Shown here piece after piece: positions 28,780 through 36,994 of a stretch of DNA of 64,000 nt. The DNA comes from Sphingomonas rhizophila (lineage in GTDB: Bacteria > Pseudomonadota > Alphaproteobacteria > Sphingomonadales > Sphingomonadaceae). Both the position numbers and the translations under genes were made by a program. Position 1 is the stretch's first letter; every line of letters starts with the position of its first letter. The notes below the pieces were generated by a model. That model searched no databases and was not told the origin of the DNA. It saw nothing but the letters and a program-made list of their open reading frames with translations. The DNA lies in assembly GCF_014396585.1 (NCBI RefSeq), contig NZ_CP060717.1, positions 62,001 to 126,000 of the forward strand, written 5' to 3'.

Positions 28780-30278
28780 CTTGCGACGGCGCGGTCGATA
28801 AACTCGGAAGCCGAGGGCATCGACCGCGCCGTGTCGGCGTAGGCCGCTCGAAGTTCCGTCATCGCTGACAGGACGCCGGCGTCGGGCAGGGCGTCCGCGA
28901 CCGGATCGATCCCGCGCGGGATCAACCCCTGGCCGATCATCACCGCCACCCAGCTCGAGATGTCGAACAGCTCTTCGTTGTAACGGAAAACGCGGCCATG
29001 CTCGGCCCACAGGTCGAGCTTGTGCTGCAAACTGTCCGGGACGGCCATCTCGCGGCGCTCGACCCAGAACGGCTCCGTCCGGCGGTTCGCCTTGTAGTGC
29101 AGGATGATGAAGTCGCGGATCGGCTCATAGCTTTCGACCATGTGCCGGTTGTACTCGTCCCGCTCCACCGTCATCGACCGCCTGTCGGGGAACAGCGCGA
29201 TCAGCTTCTGAATGCCGCGCTGGATAAGGTGGATGCTGGTCGACTCCAGCGGCTCAAGGAAACCGCTCGACAACCCGATGCCGACGACGTTGCCGGCCCA
29301 ACTCCGCTCCCGCCGTCCCGCCTTGAAACGAAGGCGGTTGACCGCCGCGATCGGCTCACCGTCGAGCGATTCAAGCAGCAGCCGCTCCGCTTCGTCGTCG
29401 CTCATGTGGGCGCTCGAATAGACATGACCGTTGCCGGTTCGGTGCTGCAGCGGGATTCGCCATTGCCAGCCCGCGGGGCGCGCCGTCGACCGGGTGAAGG
29501 GCGTCATCGGATCGGTCCGCGCCGACGGAACGGCCGCTGCCCGATCGCACGGCAGCCAGTGGCTCCAGTCCTGGAAAGGAACGCCCAGCGTCTCGCCCAG
29601 CAGCATGCTCCGGAATCCCGAACAGTCGACGAACAGGTCGCCGCGGACCTTGCGTTCCCCTTCGATCGAGACCGCGGCTACATCGCCTGTTTCGCCGTCG
29701 CGGTGGATCTCGACGATGCGGCCCTCGATCCGTTCGACACCGCGCGCTTCGGCAAATCCTCGTAGGAACTGGCCATAGAGCGACGCATCGAAGTGGAAGG
29801 CGTACGACAAGGCGTTGAGCGGGGAGTTAGGCTGGCCCGTCGGCCAGGCAAACCGGCACTGGGCCGCGGCGGCGCCCGACATCGAATAATCGTCGAGCGG
29901 ACCGACCCGACTGTCCGAACGGTGCTTCAGCCACAATTGGTAGAGCGCGGATCCCTCGAGCGGATGGCCGATATCGCCGAATTGGTGAAAGTAGCGATGG
30001 CCCGGTTCGAGCCATTCGTCGAAAGAGATGCCAAGTTTGTAGCTTGCCTTCGTCGCACGCAGGAATTCGCGTTCGTCGATGCCAAGCGACCGGTTGAATT
30101 CCAGGATGGGCGGGATCGTCCCTTCGCCGACGCCGACCGTGCCGATCGCATCCGATTCGATCAGGATGATCCGGCGTCGGCCGCCGCCCAGGAACCGCGA
30201 CAGCGCGGCGGCGGTCATCCAGCCGGCGGTGCCGCCGCCGACAATCACGATGCGGCGAATCTGATCCTCGCGCGACAC
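28776..30278 (-). CDS. Flavin-dependent tryptophan halogenase-family protein 3
   Basis: About 500 aa. The GTG at 30278 follows GGGGGGAG; an ATG at 30296 is possible. Motifs: VGGGTAGWMTAA, GEGTIPP (Gly where the others have Ala), the catalytic Lys in KASYKLGISF, GWQWRIP and LEPLEST. It stands alone, about 3.7 kb from the three-gene halogenase operon, and follows a small lipoprotein gene by 19 nt on the same strand. Closest in outline to the protein at 23611-25116. Substrate unknown. Confidence 0.87.
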   Translation of the reverse strand: MSREDQIRRIVIVGGGTAGWMTAAALSRFLGGGRRRIILIESDAIGTVGVGEGTIPPILEFNRSLGIDEREFLRATKASYKLGISFDEWLEPGHRYFHQFGDIGHPLEGSALYQLWLKHRSDSRVGPLDDYSMSGAAAAQCRFAWPTGQPNSPLNALSYAFHFDASLYGQFLRGFAEARGVERIEGRIVEIHRDGETGDVAAVSIEGERKVRGDLFVDCSGFRSMLLGETLGVPFQDWSHWLPCDRAAAVPSARTDPMTPFTRSTARPAGWQWRIPLQHRTGNGHVYSSAHMSDDEAERLLLESLDGEPIAAVNRLRFKAGRRERSWAGNVVGIGLSSGFLEPLESTSIHLIQRGIQKLIALFPDRRSMTVERDEYNRHMVESYEPIRDFIILHYKANRRTEPFWVERREMAVPDSLQHKLDLWAEHGRVFRYNEELFDISSWVAVMIGQGLIPRGIDPVADALPDAGVLSAMTELRAAYADTARSMPSASEFIDRAVAS

Positions 30279-30297
30279 GTCACTCCCCCCGATCATT

Positions 30298-30669
30298 TCA
30301 GCGGTAAGGCACCCAGTCCTGCAAGTTGCAGGTGGGCCCGGCGATGATTGCGCCAGGCTCTGCCGCGCGCACGCGATCGCCGCGGCAAATCTCGGACCCG
30401 CCGCGTTCAACGATCACCAGATTGTGGGGATCGAGCGACGGGCAATTCGCAAGCAGGGTATTCACCCAGAGGGTGCGCCCGTTCTCGTAGGCGACATGAC
30501 GCGAGTCGATCACCCGAATGTTTTGTGACGGCGTGGTCGACACGCAACGTTGCGCTGCGCCTGCGGTCCGGCCCGCCAACGCTTGCGCCAGGATGTCGTC
30601 GTTCCGCTCGACGGGCACCGCACAGGCGGTGATCGCCGCGATCGCCGGGAGGACAATGGTCGTACGCAT
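30298..30669 (-). CDS. Small lipoprotein, DUF6491-like
   Basis: 123 aa from the ATG at 30669 (GAGGAAC just upstream), with a signal ending in the lipobox ITAC. The body holds four conserved-looking Cys (QRCVS, NCPSLD, EICRGDR, PTCNLQ) and the pattern RVIDSRHVAYENGRTLWVN that I associate with DUF6491. Function unknown. It is the first gene of a two-gene unit with the halogenase-family gene at 28776-30278, and is divergent from a GH5 gene with a perfect operator between. Confidence 0.7.
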   Translation of the reverse strand: MRTTIVLPAIAAITACAVPVERNDDILAQALAGRTAGAAQRCVSTTPSQNIRVIDSRHVAYENGRTLWVNTLLANCPSLDPHNLVIVERGGSEICRGDRVRAAEPGAIIAGPTCNLQDWVPYR

Positions 30670-30775
30670 GATGGTTCCTCGTATCCTGCTCCGCCGCCGC
30701 CATCGATTGAGCACCGTTCCGGCATTCATCGCAAGCGAAAGCATGGCACGGCCATTGCCGCATCGGCCCGGTTGA

Positions 30776-30789
30776 TGATAGCGCTATCA
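30776..30789. promoter_or_regulatory. LacI-type operator upstream of GH5 (and of the lipoprotein-halogenase unit)
   Basis: Perfect palindrome TGATAGCGCTATCA, 20 nt before the GH5 start and 106 nt upstream of the divergent lipoprotein start. Identical to the box at 17041-17054. Confidence 0.82.
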
Positions 30790-30809
30790 CAAAAATGGGG
30801 AGAGTGACG

Positions 30810-31805
30810 ATGAAGCGTATATTGGCGGCGCTTGCCGGATTGGCCGCAGCACTCGCTATGCCGGGGGCCGCAGCGGCAAAGGATGCGCCGGCGGCCAGCG
30901 AATTCCGGCGGGGCGTCAACGTGCTGGGCTACGACCCCTATTGGAAACACGAGGCGAGCGCGCGTTTCCAATGGCGTCATTTTGCCGCGCTGAAGTCGGC
31001 GGGCTTCGACCATGTCCGTTTGAACCTGTTCGTCTTCGACAAGATGGATTCGAAAAACCGGCTTCCGGAGGCGTGGCTTCGCAAACTCGATCGGGTCGTC
31101 GACGAGGCGTCGAAGGCGGGGCTGGGCATCATCCTCGACGAACATGACTTCAACGCCTGCGCCAAGGACGTCGCGACCTGCCGCGTAAAGCTTGGCGCCT
31201 TTTGGGAACAGGTTGCGCCGCGCTACCGGTCGCGCCCCGCCAGCGTTGCCTTCGAGCTTCTGAACGAGCCGCACGCCAAGCTGGATGCGGCGGCGTGGAA
31301 CACCATGCTGGTCGAGATGCTGGCGATCGTCCGGCGGTCGAACCCGACGCGAAAGGTCATCATCGGCCCGACCAGCTGGAACAGCTTTCGCGAGCTTCCG
31401 TCGCTCAAGCTGCCGGCCGACGACCGCAACCTCATCGTCACTTTCCATTATTACGACCCGTTCCGCTTCACCCACCAGGGGGCAAGCTGGACCGACCTGC
31501 AGGAATTGCGCGGTGTGACCTGGGGCAGCGAGGCCGATCACCGGCAATTGTCGGAGGATTTCGCCAAGGTCGCGGACTGGGCGAAGGCCAACAATCGCCC
31601 GATCTACCTCGGCGAATTCGGCGCCTACGACAAAAGCGGGACGCCGACCGATCAGCGCGTCGCCTGGACGTCGGCAGTGGCGCGTGAGGCGGAGAAGAAC
31701 GGCTTCACCTGGGCCTATTGGCAGTTCGACAGCGACTTCCTGCTGTGGGACATGAAAGCAGACCGCTTCGTCGAGCCGATCCGGGGCGCACTCATTCCCC
31801 GCTAG
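30810..31805 (+). CDS. GH5 beta-glycanase (cellulase-type), exported
   Basis: 331 aa, signal peptide AMPGAAAAKD. The ATG at 30810 follows GGGGAGAG; the earlier ATG at 30795 lacks a ribosome site. GH5 barrel with acid/base Glu153 in ELLNEPH and nucleophile Glu269 in YLGEFGAY, plus FHYYDPF. It probably cleaves beta-1,4-glucan or mixed/xyloglucan-type chains, endo-acting; the fine specificity cannot be read here. A perfect operator just upstream places it in the xylan regulon. The stop is interlocked with the convergent epimerase gene (CTAG). Confidence 0.88.
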   Translation: MKRILAALAGLAAALAMPGAAAAKDAPAASEFRRGVNVLGYDPYWKHEASARFQWRHFAALKSAGFDHVRLNLFVFDKMDSKNRLPEAWLRKLDRVVDEASKAGLGIILDEHDFNACAKDVATCRVKLGAFWEQVAPRYRSRPASVAFELLNEPHAKLDAAAWNTMLVEMLAIVRRSNPTRKVIIGPTSWNSFRELPSLKLPADDRNLIVTFHYYDPFRFTHQGASWTDLQELRGVTWGSEADHRQLSEDFAKVADWAKANNRPIYLGEFGAYDKSGTPTDQRVAWTSAVAREAEKNGFTWAYWQFDSDFLLWDMKADRFVEPIRGALIPR

Positions 31806-32653
31806 GATGGCGTCCAGCGCAGGGGAAAATGCCACGTCCTGCGCTCCCCGGGCGAAAGCACCGCCATCGCTTCGCGGTCGCCGCGGCCCAGGGCATCCGG
31901 AGGATGGGTGACGGGCTCCACGCAGAAGTGCGCGAGACCCGTGGGAACGTAGAGGTGAAAGCCGGCGGCGTCGCCGAGCGGGATCTCGATGTCGCCTGCG
32001 GGCGCGGAAATGCGAACCGGGTCCGACGCCGGGAAGAAATGGTCGAGGCCTTCCAACTCGTCGACGCTTCGGCTGCCATCAGCGAAGCGCGTGTCGTCGG
32101 CCGAGGCGACGGCCAGCCCGCTGGCGTCATTGTCCCATCGCTGCTTGGCGACTGCCGTGACGCGACTGGTGACGAAGCGGGGGAAGTAGGGGTGTATGCC
32201 GGCACCGGCTGGCATCGGTTGCGGCGAAAGATTCTCGATGGTGATCGCCGTCCGAAGCTCCAGCGGATCGAGTTCGATGTGCTGGCGGGCGCGATAGGTC
32301 CAGGGCCACGCGTCATCGCCGGGCCGTTCGAATTCCAGCATGACCGAACGATCGGACTGGTCGACGACGATCCAGGCGCTTTCCCAGCCATGACCGTGAA
32401 GCGCATGCGGATCGGCGACCGGGTGAGGGCCGGGTAAGGCGTCGATCTCGTCGAAACGGAATCGGCCGTGAGCGATGCGATTGGCGAACGGCACCAGCGG
32501 AAAGCTCGCCAGTTCCAACGGCGAGACGGCACCGGCCGCGGCGGGCCGCAATATGTCGATCCCGCCGATCCGCCACGCCAGGATCGATCCGCCAAGCGCG
32601 GGCGCGACGAGGCACTCGGCCGGGCCGTTGCGCAACGCGACCGTTGGCGTCAC
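31802..32653 (-). CDS. Aldose 1-epimerase (mutarotase)
   Basis: 283 aa from the GTG at 32653, which overlaps the TGA of the upstream gene. Interconverts alpha and beta anomers of free sugars. Catalytic residues are visible: His in HALHGHGW, His in GIHPYFPR and Glu in CVEPVTHPPDA. No signal peptide, so it is likely cytoplasmic. A longer open frame continues upstream to 33502 but there it only shadows the isomerase-like gene. It ends the recJ, isomerase-like, epimerase series of overlapping genes. Confidence 0.86.
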   Translation of the reverse strand: MTPTVALRNGPAECLVAPALGGSILAWRIGGIDILRPAAAGAVSPLELASFPLVPFANRIAHGRFRFDEIDALPGPHPVADPHALHGHGWESAWIVVDQSDRSVMLEFERPGDDAWPWTYRARQHIELDPLELRTAITIENLSPQPMPAGAGIHPYFPRFVTSRVTAVAKQRWDNDASGLAVASADDTRFADGSRSVDELEGLDHFFPASDPVRISAPAGDIEIPLGDAAGFHLYVPTGLAHFCVEPVTHPPDALGRGDREAMAVLSPGERRTWHFPLRWTPS

Positions 32654-33462
32654 CGAAGGCCTTTGCGGACCAGGAACCGCCGCCCCCGGTCCAGCGATCG
32701 GACAGCGTCCTGAGGATCGTCCCGTTCGATATAGGCATGGGTCACGCCGGCGGCGCGGGCGGCCCTCATCAGCGCCGGCCAGTTGAGGCAGCCGTCGCCG
32801 ACGTCGGCAAAAGCGCGCGTCCGGCAATCGATGTCCTTGAGGTGGAGCAGCGGCGTCCGGCGGCCGAGCGACCGGACCAGCGCAACCGGATCGCGCCCTG
32901 CCTTTGCCGCCCAGTAGACGTCGATTTCGAAGTCGACGAGGCGCTGGTCCAGCCCGTCGCGGAGTAGGTCGAACGGGACGATTCCGTCCACCTGCCCGAA
33001 TTCGAAGTCGTGCGGGTGGTAGGCCATCCGCAGGCCGCGACGCCTGGCTTCGAGCCCTAGGCGATTGAGCCGCGCGACCCACACACGCCACTGCGCCGCC
33101 GTCGCCCGTTCCTCCGGGGGCAACCAGGCGAGGACGACGAAGCGCGCTCCCAGAATGCGAGCATCGGTGAAGACGGACGCCGGAGTATCGCGGAGTAGCT
33201 TCCAGTCGGCGTGGAAGGCGTGGGCGCGAAGTCCGGCGCGGTCGAGCGACCGCCGGAGGCGGGCGGCGGGAACTTGGCCAACGCCAGCAACTTCGACATC
33301 GCGATATCCGCTTTGGCGAATGGCGCCCAGGGTCCCGGGCAGATCCCGGGCGAGCGCGTCGCGGGCGGTATAAAGCTGCGCACCGACGATCATGCGCGCC
33401 GGGGCCGCCGGTGGAGCGGCGGCGACCAGCAAGGCGGCGAGGCAGAGGCGAAACCTGGTCAT
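32650..33462 (-). CDS. Exported TIM-barrel sugar isomerase/epimerase-like protein
   Basis: 270 aa from the ATG at 33462, overlapping the recJ stop (ATGA). The N-terminus MTRFRLCLAALLVAAAPPAAPA is a signal peptide, then a xylose isomerase-like barrel (AP endonuclease 2 type) begins with GAQLYTARDAL. Possible metal ligands are His in MAYHPHDFEF, Asp/Glu in DFEIDVYW, His in LLHLKDID and Glu in AYIERDD. Family members act as isomerases, epimerases or dehydratases on sugars or inositols; the substrate is not evident. Export of this fold is seen in sugar loci of related bacteria. Confidence 0.8.
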   Translation of the reverse strand: MTRFRLCLAALLVAAAPPAAPARMIVGAQLYTARDALARDLPGTLGAIRQSGYRDVEVAGVGQVPAARLRRSLDRAGLRAHAFHADWKLLRDTPASVFTDARILGARFVVLAWLPPEERATAAQWRVWVARLNRLGLEARRRGLRMAYHPHDFEFGQVDGIVPFDLLRDGLDQRLVDFEIDVYWAAKAGRDPVALVRSLGRRTPLLHLKDIDCRTRAFADVGDGCLNWPALMRAARAAGVTHAYIERDDPQDAVRSLDRGRRFLVRKGLR

Positions 33463-35243
33463 GACGCGATCGCTGCGTCTTCGAGATGCATTTCCGCGGC
33501 ATTGCCCCCGTTCCATTCGTCCCGGCGGATGGTCCCGGCGAGATACCAGCGCGAATCCGCCGGGGCGGACAAGATGGCCTGGCCCAGCGGCGTATCGGCG
33601 GCGCGGAAGGCGATCAGCTTGAACGACTTGCCGTCGTCGCCGATTGCAACCGCCCGGACGTGACCGTTGCCGACAACGCCGGGGCGCAGCAGACGTGCCG
33701 GACCCGCCGCGACGCGCGGCGCCGGCCAGCCGGCGCCATAGGGCCCCGCCTGATCCAGCGCATCGCACAGCGAGGCCGCGACGCCCCCGGGCGCGACCAA
33801 TGCGTCGAGCGTCAGTGCACGCTGGCCCCGCGCTTCGGCAATGGTCGCCGCCAGCCGTTCGTTGAGGAAATCGGACAGCGCAGCGACGCCGCCGGGCGCG
33901 ACGGTCACGCCCGCCGCCATGGCATGACCGCCGCCGGCGACCAGCAGGCCGTGATCCTTCGCGGCGAGCACCGCAGCACCGAGGTCAACGCCGTTGATCG
34001 ATCGGCCGCTCCCCTTGCCGGTGCCTTCCTCATCCTCGGCGATGACGATGGCGGGGCGTCCGTATTTTTCCTTCAGGCGGCTGGCGACGATCCCGACGAC
34101 GCCGGGGTGCCAACCGCGGCCCGAGACGATGATCAGCGGCGCGTCGGCCTGCGCGTCGGCAGCGGCGGTGGCCTGTTCGGTGACGATCATTTCGATCGCT
34201 CGCCGTTCCTCGTTGAGGCGGTCGAGTTCGGCGGCGATGGTCCGCGCTTCTTCGGGATCGGTGGCGGTCAGCAGGCGCACGCCAAGGTCGGACTTGCCGA
34301 CCCGGCCGCCGGCATTGATCCGCGGGCCCAGCGCGAAACCAAGGTCGCGCGACGACGGCGGTTTCACCAGCCGCGCGGCTTCGGCCAGCGCGGCAAGGCC
34401 GATGTTCTGCCGTCCGGCCATGACCTTCAGGCCCTGGGTCACAAAGGCGCGGTTGAGGGTTTTCAGCTTGGCGACGTCGGCGACGGTGCCGAGCGCAACC
34501 AAGTCGATCAAATCGAGGATCTTGGGTTCCGGGCGGCCATCGACGAAGCGGCCCCGGCGGCGCAATTCGCGTAGCAGGGCGACCCCGAGGATGAATGCCA
34601 TTCCCACCGCGGCAAGGTGGCCATGAGCGGCGCCGTCCTCGCTCTCGTCGAGCCGGTTGGGGTTGATCACCGAATGGGCGGCCGGCAGAGTCGCGGCGCA
34701 TTGATGGTGATCGCAGACGATGACATCGAGCCCCGCGGCCTTCGCCTCGGCCAGCGCATCGAACGCCTGCGCACCGCAATCGACGGTCACCGCCAGCGAG
34801 GCGCCCCGTTCCTTGAGTTCGACCAGCGCGCGGCCCGACGGGCCGTACCCTTCCATCAAACGGTCCGGGATGTAGACCATCGGTTCGACACCCAGCCGCC
34901 GCAGCAGCAGGGTTAAGAGGGCGGCGGAGGTCGCGCCGTCGACGTCGTAGTCGCCGAAAATGGCGATCGTCTCTCCGTCGTCGACCGCATCCGCCAACCG
35001 CGCCGCGGCCCGGTCCATGTCGGCAAATCGGGACGGATCGGGCAGGAAATCGCGGAGCGTCGGCGCGCGGTGGCGGACAAGGTCGTCCGCCGCGATGCCG
35101 CGGGCGAGCAGCAACTGGTCGGTCAGGTCGACGTCAAGTTCATCGCCACCCCGCCGCCGCCAGCGCCACGGCTGGCCGGTGACCGACTGGGCCACGCCGC
35201 AGGCCAGGTCGTCGAGCGATTCGCGGATCGATTGGGTCGCCAT
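33459..35243 (-). CDS. recJ: Single-stranded-DNA-specific exonuclease RecJ
   Basis: 594 aa. A 5'-3' single-strand DNA exonuclease of recombination and mismatch repair. DHH-superfamily motifs: IFGDYDVDGATSAALL (motif I), VIVCDHHQC (motif III, DHH) and the DHHA1 region ending VAGGGHAMAAG. Length and order are normal. Its TGA overlaps the start of the sugar isomerase-like gene, so a housekeeping repair gene appears to lead a small sugar-related operon at the edge of the xylan locus. Confidence 0.95.
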   Translation of the reverse strand: MATQSIRESLDDLACGVAQSVTGQPWRWRRRGGDELDVDLTDQLLLARGIAADDLVRHRAPTLRDFLPDPSRFADMDRAAARLADAVDDGETIAIFGDYDVDGATSAALLTLLLRRLGVEPMVYIPDRLMEGYGPSGRALVELKERGASLAVTVDCGAQAFDALAEAKAAGLDVIVCDHHQCAATLPAAHSVINPNRLDESEDGAAHGHLAAVGMAFILGVALLRELRRRGRFVDGRPEPKILDLIDLVALGTVADVAKLKTLNRAFVTQGLKVMAGRQNIGLAALAEAARLVKPPSSRDLGFALGPRINAGGRVGKSDLGVRLLTATDPEEARTIAAELDRLNEERRAIEMIVTEQATAAADAQADAPLIIVSGRGWHPGVVGIVASRLKEKYGRPAIVIAEDEEGTGKGSGRSINGVDLGAAVLAAKDHGLLVAGGGHAMAAGVTVAPGGVAALSDFLNERLAATIAEARGQRALTLDALVAPGGVAASLCDALDQAGPYGAGWPAPRVAAGPARLLRPGVVGNGHVRAVAIGDDGKSFKLIAFRAADTPLGQAILSAPADSRWYLAGTIRRDEWNGGNAAEMHLEDAAIAS

Positions 35244-35847
35244 GTCAGGCCTGAAAGTTTCCTAAGTTTACGGCACGTCCCCCCACCTTGCCATCGCGCG
35301 ACCGCAGTCGGGTCGGTCGCGCGGGGGAACCCAAGGTCAGCATTCGAGCATCATGGCGCAAAGCAGCAGCGTAGGACAGTGGGCGCGCTGACGTTCTGCT
35401 TTGGGTGGAATGCGGACGCGAAGCTTTCGCAGTGCGAGATTACGGCCCCTGCGGTGCCGTATCCACCAAAGCAGTGACCGCATTGTACAGATGCTTGGTC
35501 ATGCCGATCAGGGCCTCGTCTTCGGCAAGTAAGAGAACTGCTTCGGAGAGCAAAGGAAGCTCCAGCCGGCAAAGACGAAAGCCAATCCGTGGGGTAATCG
35601 ACTTGCAGCGCGGGCGAGCCAAGCGGGCGATCCGCTGCTCTAATAGTCACGGGAGCGCAGGCCTGGCGAAACATCGCGATCCCGACGGGAAAAAAATTCT
35701 TGGCTATCAATTATTTAATTTATCGCTTAAAGCAGGCAAGCTTTCAGTCGCAATCGATGGTCTTCGGCGCTTTGCGGCTCCGCTTCCTTCCCTGGCCTCT
35801 CATAGCTGAGGAACCGATGTCCGGTTTCTCAATCGAAGGAATGTATT
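35244..35847. other. 604-base stretch without a supportable gene
   Basis: Between recJ and the cold-shock gene. Open frames here are short and lack protein-like composition or ribosome sites. The part around 35690-35740 (AAAAAAATTC, TTATTTAATTTATC) is clearly more AT-rich than its surroundings and may hold the promoter and leader of the cold-shock gene. A minus-strand frame at 35440-35622 contains LAEDEALIGM, faintly like a receiver-domain start, but the rest does not continue as a receiver. Confidence 0.5.
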
Positions 35848-36066
35848 ATGACCACCGGCACCGTAAAATTCTTCAATGACGCCAAGGGTTTTGGCTTCAT
35901 CACTCCGGAACAGGGCGGGAGTGACGCCTTCGTCCACATTTCCGCCATCGAGCGCGCGGGTATGCGCACGCTTAGGGAAGGCGATCGCGTCTCCTACGAC
36001 CTCGAAGAAAATCGCGGGAAAATGAGTGCCTGCAATCTGAAGGCCGTCGAGCCTTCGGCCGAGTAG
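35848..36066 (+). CDS. Cold-shock domain protein (CspA family)
   Basis: 72 aa single cold-shock domain, an RNA/ssDNA chaperone. The two nucleic-acid-binding motifs are KGFGFI (RNP1) and DAFVHIS (RNP2). The start [10 protein letters not shown] is typical. AAGGAATG lies a few bases upstream of the ATG. It is followed after 3 nt by a small unknown gene on the same strand. Confidence 0.95.
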   Translation: MTTGTVKFFNDAKGFGFITPEQGGSDAFVHISAIERAGMRTLREGDRVSYDLEENRGKMSACNLKAVEPSAE

Positions 36067-36069
36067 GCT

Positions 36070-36282
36070 TTGAACAGCAACTCCCTGCAATTTTATCGCG
36101 ATCGCGCCGACCAGGCGCGCCGCGAGGGTGAAGAGGCTACGCTTTCGCATGTGCGTGAGCGTTGCCTTCGCGCCGAGGAGGCGTGGACGATCCTGGCGGA
36201 TCGCATTGCCCAGACCGCTGCCAAGCGACAAGCCAACGAAAGAGAGAAGGCGGCATTGCCGCCCCAAGATCATGAACAATGA
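36070..36282 (+). CDS. Small helical protein, unknown function
   Basis: 70 aa, TTG start 3 nt after the cold-shock gene, so probably co-transcribed. Highly charged, mostly helical composition with YRDRADQARREGEEATLSHVRERCLRAEEAW, cut into heptad-like spacing. Proteins of this outline (a short chain starting FYR-RA and ending A-W--LA) are frequent in sphingomonads as far as I recall. No function is known to me. Confidence 0.6.
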   Translation: MNSNSLQFYRDRADQARREGEEATLSHVRERCLRAEEAWTILADRIAQTAAKRQANEREKAALPPQDHEQ

Positions 36283-36414
36283 AACTTCGCGGACCGATCG
36301 AACGGTTCGCATCCATCATCCCGATCCGAAGACCTTGCGGTTGTATCCGCCCCAGCGAAACCGGCTGGCATATGCCGCCGCGCTGGAGGTTATCGGCTAA
36401 CCGAGTAGAACGGT

Positions 36415-36442
36415 CCGCCGCCCCTAATCCCAAGGGCGGCGG
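36415..36442. repeat. Perfect 9-base inverted repeat
   Basis: CCGCCGCCC at 36415-36423 and GGGCGGCGG at 36434-36442 with a 10-base loop, inside the 281-base gap between two small genes. It can form a stable stem but has no T-run, so it could be a factor-dependent terminator or an mRNA structure. No other feature is seen in this gap. Confidence 0.45.
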
Positions 36443-36563
36443 TCATCTGGCCCGTGATTAGGCCCGTTGACCGCACTGTGTTATGAGCGTTCATCGCACG
36501 AAATCGTTTCAGGCAATGTGCGACTGAGAGACCGCCCGCGCTCCCGCTTTCCCGGGAGCATTC

Positions 36564-36725
36564 ATGGACCTGAATTTCATTTACCGCGAACATTGCATTG
36601 CACGGATCGGCGCCGCGAACGCTCCGTCGGAGCAAGCGCGCGCCGTCCACCAGAGGATTGCAGATCGCCTTTTCGGCCTGATCGAGCGTGCGAAGCTCGA
36701 CGGCACGATTGGCCTTGCCTCGTGA
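36564..36725 (+). CDS. Very small MDLN-family protein
   Basis: 53 aa, CGGGAG 9-14 nt before the ATG. It begins MDLNFIYREHCI and has an internal ARAVHQRIADRLFGLI. It resembles the protein encoded on the other strand at 37623-37805 (MDLNYLYSRHQI, ARIAHQQLSRAYGEMI), so the two are paralogues about 1 kb apart. I recall many short sphingomonad proteins with an MDLN-Y-Y start and no known role. Its stop overlaps the next start (GTGA). Confidence 0.65.
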   Translation: MDLNFIYREHCIARIGAANAPSEQARAVHQRIADRLFGLIERAKLDGTIGLAS

Positions 36726-36895
36726 AGGCGGCTGATCCGGCGCCGGTCGAGCAGCTTCGGGAGGATGCCGAATCGTGCCGCCGCCTTGCCGCAAGCAGGC
36801 TCGCATCCGACGGTGGGCAAATCTTCTTGAGCATTGCTCATTATCTCGAAGATCACGCACGCAGCATCGAACGATTGCGCCAGCGCGGATGGTGA
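36722..36895 (+). CDS. Very small helical protein, coupled to the MDLN gene
   Basis: 57 aa from the GTG at 36722, which overlaps the previous stop. The sequence LREDAESCRRLAASRLASDG and HYLEDHARSIERLRQRGW is charged and helical, like other short sphingomonad proteins. Coupling to the MDLN-type gene suggests a two-protein unit. Unknown function. Confidence 0.58.
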   Translation: MKAADPAPVEQLREDAESCRRLAASRLASDGGQIFLSIAHYLEDHARSIERLRQRGW

Positions 36896-36994
36896 CCGCG
36901 AAGGGCGATGTCAGGCGAGTAGATCTGGGTCGCAATGAGCCGCTTCCCGCACAAGATAGGCTATGGCCGGAAGGCCCCATCAAGAGAATGGCAA

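Noticed and set aside
32654-33502. N-terminal extension of the aldose epimerase frame to 566 aa (apparent fusion)
   Set aside because: The extra part is the out-of-frame shadow of the isomerase-like gene; the GTG at 32653 with GTGA overlap explains the true start.
35440-35622. Minus-strand fragment with LAEDEALIGM like a response-regulator receiver
   Set aside because: Only about ten residues fit; no phospho-acceptor Asp or later receiver motifs follow, so it cannot be supported as a gene remnant.
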